Shown here in pieces: positions 60,301-64,000 of a stretch of DNA of 64,000 nt. Source of the stretch: Atrina japonica (Eukaryota; Mollusca; Bivalvia; Pterioida; Pinnidae); contig BROG01000979.1 in the NCBI GenBank assembly GCA_030159075.1, positions 102,501 through 166,500 on the forward strand. The letters run 5' to 3'. Each line of letters opens with the position of its first letter. Position 1 is the stretch's first letter. Made by a program: the position numbers and the translations under genes. The notes beneath the pieces were generated by a model, which saw nothing but the letters and a program-made list of their open reading frames with translations, was not told the origin of the DNA and made no database searches.

Positions 60301-61952
60301 CTAGCAGCAACAGTTTAGTTTGTACCTTGCATACAAGCTGAGGCCAGACCCTATACCATAATATGTTCATTTACAACAATTGTGAAAAAACAATACGCCC
60401 TCGGAGCCCAAAATCACCAAATTTACTTAATACTCAAGCATGACTTTTTACTTAATTAAATTGACGAAATAGTTGTTTGTAAAACTTCTTATTTAGACTG
60501 AATAGGAAATATCATTATTTTTCAACAATCACACCCAAGTCATCCTCACAATTCTCTAGTAAAAACGAATAAATATCTTTGAGTACAGTACTCGAATTGT
60601 ATTAAAACAATCTTTTTTAACATTTCTGAACTTGTCTTCAAATTAGCAACAACTTTCTTCATTATACAAAACATGTCCAGTTTTTGCTTTGCAATCTGGC
60701 CAATAACTGTTGATTGTTAAATAACAATTCTAGCTTGCACATGTTGCAGTTTCCATGATACCTTAGGTTTGGTCGTAATGACGTTCTGAAATTTTTCCAT
60801 GGCAATGACATCCGCCTCCATCATATCAGCAAAGCTGTCATTGATTCCTGGCTCCTCAATGACTGACAAAATTTGTGAAAATTTGACCGGATGTAGAAAG
60901 TGGCAGCGATCATCTAAGCTATACTTCAAACCTTTCAGCTCTGGAAATCCTTCATCACAAAGCTACATAATATATGAACAGTAGATATATGTACATGTTT
61001 ATACAGAAATTTGCATCTGCAATCATGTTGCTTAGCTTGCTTTTTCCTCAAATCTGAACAATATCTAATTAATGGGGCATTAGCTGTCTTTTCTTTTTCA
61101 TTTGGTTTTTTTTTTTTCACAAATAGATATGCAATAGCAAAAATAGATATACATTGGCATAAAAATTCTTAAATTCCTATATATTTTGTGAAAATTGCTT
61201 GAGAAACCCAGTTTGGGCACTTTTTCAATTGCAATTGAGTAACTTAACTTTACTATTTGTATATGGATACCAAACCAAATCTTATCTAATTCTGTGAAAA
61301 GAAATCCCATTTAAGGTTCTTTTTTGTCATATCTACTTTTCATGTATTGATTTTGGTTTTTACTTGAGTTTAGATAACAGATTTGGTATCTTATATTGAT
61401 CATGCAGTTCTGATTTATCAAATATCAAGTCATCTTTATCAGGGGTTTTCTATACGTTTTATTTTTAGGAATGGAGCCTGGATCTTTAGAATTTTTAAAT
61501 TACACAAAACTGTTTGAAAATGCAAGAATCTGTTCAAATTCATTGTCAACTGACTTCAATTGGGAAATTTCAAGTGCAAATTGTGAAAAATGCATTTTTT
61601 TTCATTGGTAATGGATCCTTATTTTGGCCCCCTACAATAGGGCGGAAATCACTGTTAAGTGGTACCTTGGATATACTTCCATTCTGCATGTTGTATAGGA
61701 AAGTTTGGACGTCCTCCATGGGCTTGTGTATGAAATCTTTAACCGCTTGACTAAGGTCTGGTAGTATTTTTAGTGAGGTGTTACTTTTCACTTCAGATAA
61801 TCTGACCAATTCTTTGTCGCTAATTGGAGAAAACTGGATCATCTGTCCTCCATCACCAATCAATTGCAAAAAGTCCTCCAGTTCTGAAATTGGCACAAAA
61901 TTTCTAGTGAAGATGTCATCTTTTTTACTTCCAGATATCTTGAAATCTTTCA
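42176..61952 (-). CDS. FASN-like: Fatty-acid-synthase-like protein, 3' part (KR end, degenerate ACP, thioesterase)
   Basis: C-terminal part of an animal type-I fatty acid synthase relative. Nine minus-strand exons are supported by splice sites; phases are continuous across exons 1-8. In order they are 61952-61666, 60962-60762, 59812-59532, 59022-58760, 58037-57932, 50852-50732, 48409-48311, 46427-46267 and 42369-42176. Together they encode the end of the ketoreductase domain, an ACP-like domain and a thioesterase, the domain order of animal FAS. The thioesterase triad is complete: Ser in GYSFG, Asp in VLDGGP, His in EGTHESF. In the ACP the usual DSL phosphopantetheine motif reads ADV. One exon (roughly 30 aa before GNISLM) was not found between 46267 and 42369, and the 5' end lies outside the window. 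The long introns are full of repeats. It may be a diverged paralogue rather than the housekeeping FAS. Confidence 0.85.
42421..42487 (+). repeat. 60-bp shared repeat R4 beside FAS-like last exon
   Basis: CATTCACCCCTAAAGACACA followed by TTTGGACTGG and GATTTACAGAAGAGTCCATT is nearly identical to 58596-58656. Both lie just outside exons of the same gene. Confidence 0.85.
42945..43135 (+). repeat. Short tandem repeat, about 63-bp unit
   Basis: GATGTAAGTCAAATGGCGTTATCTAAGTCATGAGGTACTAGCTACC-type units repeat two to three times. Confidence 0.85.
43290..43530 (+). mobile_element. Dispersed repeat family R5, 3' end with hairpin
   Basis: It contains GCCACCTTGGATCCACCC and AACTTGGTAGAGAACCATGG, also seen at about 56950-57010, a GGACAAGCGGACGAATGG stretch, and a terminal inverted repeat (AGCTCATCTGAACC / GGTTCAGGTGAGCT, 43497-43527). 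Probably a non-autonomous element. Confidence 0.6.
43756..44010 (-). other. Unassigned coding-like stretch, minus strand
   Basis: The frame encodes NPVKTRWLAAKEKLKATG and LKQRKLGFQDAAYELVRLKR, with charged, helix-prone composition unlike random AT-rich sequence. It does not match the missing thioesterase exon. It may be a transposon remnant or an exon of an unknown protein. Its right part overlaps repeat R3. Confidence 0.3.
43995..44285 (+). repeat. Dispersed repeat family R3, copy 2
   Basis: Same block order as the 39.3-kb copy, including GGGGCATGTGATGTCAGTGA and CTTGAAATATTGCACTTTAT. It lies in the last known intron of the FAS-like gene. Confidence 0.8.
44740..44890 (+). repeat. Possible dispersed repeat
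   Basis: GTCATATGATGGCGTCCAGT and a GGTGGAGGAGAAACC..ACCACCGACCTTC stretch resemble a repeat type common in bivalve genomes (from memory). Only this copy is seen here. Confidence 0.35.
45455..46050 (+). repeat. Minisatellite, about 34-bp unit
   Basis: GAAGTTATATAGGTGGTTTA with CATGACGATGACAG recurs about every 34 bp, with some shorter units (about 26 bp) lacking the GATGACAGG part. It lies in the intron of the FAS-like gene where the missing exon should be. Confidence 0.93.
46267..46427 (-). CDS. FASN-like: FAS-like exon: thioesterase helical insert
   Basis: The acceptor is TTGTTACAG|ATCTTT and the donor is GTAAG|GTAAGT. The exon encodes ALINFLQMYT and LPSQEARVNLIVE, aligning with AICFFVQQFT and GLEERVAAAVDLI of animal FAS. 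It ends in phase 2, so the next exon, not found, must start with one base completing an AGN codon. Confidence 0.82.
48311..48409 (-). CDS. FASN-like: FAS-like exon: thioesterase catalytic aspartate
   Basis: 33 codons between TTCGCAG|GTGAAT and GAGCTG|GTATGT. The motif LTVLDGGPAYF aligns with LFLFDGSPTYV of vertebrate FAS. The catalytic Asp codon is at 48386-48388. Confidence 0.88.
48530..48797 (+). repeat. Tandem duplication, about 194-bp unit
   Basis: CTCCAACATTAATGTTTGAC and CCCTAAAGAACCT occur at about 48541 and 48735. The second unit is cut by the element at 48798-49988 and resumes at 49989 (TTATTAAATAAATGGTGAA). Confidence 0.9.
48798..49988. mobile_element. Tigger/pogo-like non-autonomous element, 1191 bp
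   Basis: The left end CAGTGGTCCCCTCTTATAAG and the inverted right end CAGTGGTACCCCTATTTGCG both continue into GACCACC. TA lies on both sides. The undisturbed paralogous sequence about 194 bp to the left shows an empty site, which fixes the boundaries. There is no transposase frame inside. It lies in the intron between FAS-like exons 50732-50852 and 48311-48409. Confidence 0.8.
50732..50852 (-). CDS. FASN-like: FAS-like exon: thioesterase nucleophile
   Basis: The acceptor is TTCCACAG|CTACTA and the donor is TTTGAG|GTAAAG. The exon carries NGPYFLIGYSFG; the catalytic Ser codon is at 50789-50791. It lies about 7 kb from the previous exon, across an intron with several repeat families. Confidence 0.92.
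50853..52950. other. FAS-like intron, no recognised gene
   Basis: Unique-looking AT-rich intron sequence. Frames at 51036-51335 and 50939-51178 overlap on opposite strands and show no domain. Confidence 0.45.
52950..53790 (+). repeat. Minisatellite, about 29-bp unit
   Basis: Around 28 units of CACAAATACACTTACCCATA plus a TAGAGATGT or TAGAGACGT variant. They differ by small gaps and substitutions, and no unique spacers separate them. Confidence 0.96.
54638..54924. mobile_element. Tigger-like MITE, 287 bp
   Basis: The left end CAGTGGAACCCGTCTTGAAA and the inverted right end CAGTAAAACCTGTCCTGAAA are terminal inverted repeats, both leading into GACC or GTCCAC. It is related in design to the element at 48798. 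A clean TA duplication is not visible on the left side. Confidence 0.7.
55010..55052 (+). repeat. (CT)n(CA)n microsatellite
   Basis: A CT run followed by ACAC repeats. Confidence 0.95.
55445..55795 (+). repeat. Tandem repeat, about 150-bp unit, three copies
   Basis: GCAAGAGTTA(C/T)GGTTCTTGC occurs at 55468, 55621 and 55769, with TGAAGTTTGATGAAAT-type and GGTTTGA(A/G)AGTTATGCTCC blocks between. The third unit runs directly into the inverted-repeat element. Confidence 0.9.
56700..57015 (+). mobile_element. Dispersed repeat family R5, 5' part
   Basis: It starts AAAGGCCCATGGGCCACATT, then GCTCACCTGA, and holds CACCCTGGATCCACCCCTTG and ACAAACTTGGTAGTTAACCT, matching the 43.3-kb copy. It is nested inside the inverted-repeat element at 55797-57545. 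Confidence 0.6.
57395..57541. repeat. Two perfect hairpins sharing one palindromic arm
   Basis: Hairpin 1: arms 57395-57412 and 57417-57434 (18 bp, loop AGGA). Hairpin 2: arms 57508-57522 and 57527-57541 (15 bp, loop TCAT). Both use the arm TATCCCATAGATACC. A smaller palindrome, GTTATCCCATAGATAAC, lies between them at 57484-57500. Confidence 0.92.
57711..57743 (+). repeat. (CAGA)n/(GA)n microsatellite
   Basis: Short CAGA and GA run. Confidence 0.9.
57932..58037 (-). CDS. FASN-like: FAS-like exon: thioesterase segment
   Basis: The acceptor is ACTTCAG|GAAAGA and the donor is GCAAG|GTATTG. The exon encodes LLKNPCFGIERTRATPRDSI, matching the thioesterase segment SIPTYGLQCTRAAPLDSI. Both phases fit the flanking exons, giving SIASYY across the next junction. 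Confidence 0.88.
58596..58656 (+). repeat. 60-bp shared repeat R4, second copy
   Basis: Nearly identical to 42421-42487, about 100 bp beyond the 3' (low-coordinate) edge of the exon at 58760-59022. Confidence 0.85.
58760..59022 (-). CDS. FASN-like: FAS-like exon: linker and start of thioesterase
   Basis: The acceptor is TTTCAG|CTATAC and the donor is ACAG|GTTGGT. The exon ends with KVFIVHPITG, the first beta strand of the FAS thioesterase (LFLVHPIEG in vertebrates). The preceding CTLVSLNS segment also fits the family. Confidence 0.88.
59532..59812 (-). CDS. FASN-like: FAS-like exon: second half of ACP-like domain and linker
   Basis: The acceptor is TATTACAG|GATTTT. The first residues DFSLQESRFLS align with the ACP helix LVLS.REVRQLT. 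A polar linker of about 80 aa follows, without recognisable motifs. The donor GAGAG|GTTAGA is the only nearby GT giving the phase needed by the next exon. Confidence 0.75.
59930..60200 (-). repeat. tRNA-derived SINE, copy 3 (FAS-like intron)
   Basis: The most complete copy of the family. It has a minus-strand A-box TGGCTCAATTGG, a B-box-like TTTGAGTCC, and a body with CACCTACTGTGACACGGGAC on the + strand and the same tail as copies 1 and 2. It lies in an intron of the FAS-like gene, in the same orientation as that gene. Confidence 0.75.
60762..60962 (-). CDS. FASN-like: FAS-like exon: first half of degenerate ACP domain
   Basis: 67 codons between TATGTAG|CTTTGT and AAG|GTATCA. The stretch INDSFADMMEADVIAME aligns without gaps with the animal FAS ACP helix (SLADLGLDSLM..E). 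The position of the phosphopantetheine serine is a GAT codon (Asp) at 60810-60812. Without that serine the domain should not be loaded by a phosphopantetheinyl transferase. Confidence 0.8.
61070..61310. mobile_element. Foldback MITE, partial copy 4
   Basis: It starts GGGGCATTAGCTGTC and has the arm CTTAAATTCCTATATATTTTGTGAAAATTGC-type sequence and GCTTGAGAAACCCAG, as in the copies at 6.1 and 26.5-27.1 kb. It lies in a FAS-like intron, between exons 61666-61952 and 60762-60962. Confidence 0.55.
61666..61952 (-). CDS. FASN-like: FAS-like exon: end of ketoreductase domain
   Basis: In frame this exon reads LIGDGG, aligning with the AIGDVG motif near the end of animal FAS KR domains. An LPDLSQAVKDF helix follows, aligning with LPQR..CLEVLDLF. 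The donor is AAG|GTACCA in phase 0. The acceptor is uncertain: CTAG at 61953 is used here, and an alternative TTTCAG would start the exon at 61883. Confidence 0.75.
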
Positions 61953-62244
61953 CTAGATGTACATGATTTTAGAACAAAAGTCAGGAGCTTTTTCTTACCT
62001 TTTTCGGAACATGACCCATGATGTTGGTATTGGGAATTGTGCAGTATTTTGGCTCAAAATTGGTAATTTTTTGTATATGTCTCGTCCTAGGACCTAGCAT
62101 AGCAATATTTACATTTTCTCTTTTTTCTTTCTCTTTTTTTTTGTTTCATTTATTTTGCTACTTGCTATCGTTTTCTTTTTCTTTTTCTATTGTTAAGGTG
62201 CCATATTCTTCCATATACTTCCAAGAAAAGCAATGAGCGAAAAT

Positions 62245-63000
62245 ATCAGCATAACAAGAGTTGTCAGAAGATGACAAATCTCCCTGAAATGGGTGTAAAT
62301 TATCAAAATAGGCATTTGACTCACAGCTGTCAGGTTTTAAGGTCAAAGGACCTGTAAATATTTTTATTCCTTCAGCTCAGGTTAAAGTTTTTTAAATGAA
62401 AGTCAAAGTCCAAGGTCACTGGGTCAAAAGTCAAGGTGTCAAAGGTTATACATGTAAGAAATCTGTGTGTAACACTGAAGCCCCATTACTGATGGTTTTA
62501 AAAGCTATAACCAAGGTAAAAGTTTTTGAAAAGAAGGTAGAAGTCCAAGGTCAAGGTAACTAGGTCAACAGTCACAGCACCAAACAAAAGCTCTGGTCAT
62601 AGGAAATCTATATGAGAAATATCAAAGCTCTATCTTTCATGGTTTAAAAGATATAGCTGAAGTTAAAGTTTTTGACAAGGTCAAAGTTCAAGATCACTAG
62701 GTCAAAAGTCAAGATACCAAATGAAAGCTCCGGTCACGAGGAAACTATTTGTGAAATATCAAAGCCATGTCCTTACAGTTAACAAGAGTTGTCAGAAGAC
62801 AACAAAGCTCACAAGAAATGGGTGTAAATTTTCAAAAATATGTGTTTGACCTACAGCTGTCAGGTTTTAAGGTCATGGTACAATAATTACTTTAATTCCT
62901 TCTGCTCAGGCTAAAAGTTTTGAAAGGTAAGTCAAAGTCCAAGGTCAAGGTCACTAGGTCAAAAGTCAAGACACCACATGAAAGCTATGGTCATAAGGAA
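62245..63000 (+). repeat. Tandem repeats rich in AGGTCA half-sites
   Basis: Units beginning AACAAGAGTTGTCAGAAGA occur at about 62248 and 62781, with AGCTGTCAGGTTTTAAGGTC and GCTCAGG(T/C)TAAAGTTTT blocks in each. CCAAGGTCAAGGT and ACTAGGTCAA(A/C)AGTCA-type segments recur about four times (near 62405, 62545, 62680, 62935). The whole resembles bivalve dispersed repeats. Confidence 0.8.
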
Positions 63001-63044
63001 TCTATATGTGAAATATTAAAGTCATGTCCCTTGCAGTTAAAAAG

Positions 63045-63245
63045 ATATAGGCCAGGTTCAAGTTTTGTCTACGGATGCCGCCGCCGCCGACGACGACACC
63101 AAGGATATGGCATTAGTTCTCCAGATTTCATCCCAGCAAGCTAAAAAGATATAGGCCAGGTTAAAGTTTTGTCTACGGATGCCAATGACAACGATGACGA
63201 TGCCAGAGGTATAGCATTAGCTCTCAAGACATTCATCCAGGTGTG
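63045..63245 (+). repeat. Tandem repeat, about 110-bp unit
   Basis: AAAAAGATATAGGCCAGGTT followed by AAGTTTTGTCTACGGATGCC occurs twice (near 63039 and 63145). The first copy is followed by a GCCGCCGCCGACGACGAC stretch. Typical tail of a molluscan dispersed repeat. Confidence 0.8.
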
Positions 63246-64000
63246 CTAAGCAAAATTCTGCCAAATGTTAAATCCCATTAAAATTTATGTACATTGCTTT
63301 TATCCATACTTTCAAGATCAATTTATTGTTGACAAACTATTTTTCATCAATGATATAGGCAGCATTAACTGTTGTGAGCTGCATATGCATGTACATGTCA
63401 AATCATGCAATGCTCATTCTCTCTTTCTATTGGGGTTAAATTACAACTTTTATTATTATTAGTTAATATTTTTTAAGTGTAACTGAGGTAAGGAACATTA
63501 TTTTTCGATGACATGAGATGCGATCGTTAATGATATAAGTGACCTCATATCATCTGTAACATTTTTCATCCGACATATCACCACGTGGAGACGTTTACTA
63601 AGTTTTAAATCTAATTAAAGGATTATCAGAAATTAATTGTAGTCCATTGATGATGATTGGGGTCTCACAAGAGATAGTATTAATTGCAGGTAATGTTAAT
63701 TAGGCATGACGAGTAGTACAAGTTAGTTTGTATGTCGTTGGAGGCTTGGGAATTGTCAAAACAATGCACAGGTGTAAAATAAACTCAAAGTCAAGGATTA
63801 AGTGTATACCCCAGAGACTAGAAAAGTACATGTATATTCAGAAAATTACTGCGCTTTGGTAGCAATGTAAAGAAATTGGATGTTTTGGACATAAAAGCAG
63901 TGGGCGGAAAACCGGTCTAAAAAGCGGCAGACTACTACCGAAATCGGTAGAGTTAACATGTCTGGCAAGCTGCACAGAAAGAATGTTTTATATTCTATGA
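63246..64000. other. No recognised gene
   Basis: AT-rich sequence; no FAS-like exon was recognised on the minus strand, so the next upstream exon is probably beyond the window. Confidence 0.4.

Noticed and set aside
62158..62346. 62-codon minus-strand frame as an upstream FAS-like exon
   Set aside because: It lies within a tandemly repeated unit and shows no synthase motif.

Overview
This is eukaryotic DNA: intron-rich, AT-rich and crowded with transposon remnants, microsatellites and minisatellites. The tyrosinase type, the fatty-acid-synthase-like gene and the style of the dispersed repeats point to a mollusc, most likely a bivalve. The species cannot be named from the window alone, and there is no prokaryotic or organellar gene organisation.

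Two host genes can be assembled. (1) A four-exon tyrosinase on the + strand (31729-36108). It predicts 731 aa with a signal peptide, complete CuA and CuB copper sites, and two RKKR proprotein-convertase-type sites. (2) The 3' part of a fatty-acid-synthase-like gene on the - strand (exons from about 61952 down to 42176, 5' end outside the window). Its exons give the end of a ketoreductase domain, an acyl-carrier-like domain whose phosphopantetheine serine appears to be replaced by aspartate, and a thioesterase with its Ser-Asp-His triad intact. One thioesterase exon between 46267 and 42369 was not located. The two genes converge tail to tail, separated by a graveyard of retroelement pieces and satellites.

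Layout. 1-7227: degenerate repeats, a long ATAC-type microsatellite, a Penelope-like reverse transcriptase (RT) fragment, a tRNA-derived SINE and a foldback MITE. 7355-15310: about 8 kb made almost only of A and C, flanked by two 127-bp direct copies of ordinary sequence; this is either an assembly or read artefact or an extreme strand-asymmetric tract, and it carries no believable gene. 15311-28000: a small TA-flanked MITE, dispersed repeats, a CRE/TATA promoter-like site, a second RT copy with inverted 3' tails, and a dead Tc1-like transposase. 28029-30340: a broken, unrecognised minus-strand coding region. 31331-31640: an RT fragment ending about 90 bp before the tyrosinase start. 37150-39130: RT pieces in both orientations. 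39850-42060: 45-bp and 188-bp-period satellites in the 3' flank of the synthase-like gene. 42176-61952: the synthase-like gene, whose introns hold two more minisatellites, Tigger-like MITEs, an inverted-repeat element with perfect hairpins, a SINE and dispersed repeats. 62245-63240: tandem repeats rich in AGGTCA half-sites.

Most large minus-strand open frames between 7.3 and 15.3 kb, and the repeat-encoded frames elsewhere, are not genes. No single new system stands out as proven. The best leads are the synthase-like gene with a disabled carrier domain next to an intact thioesterase, and the A/C tract with its diverged flanking duplication.
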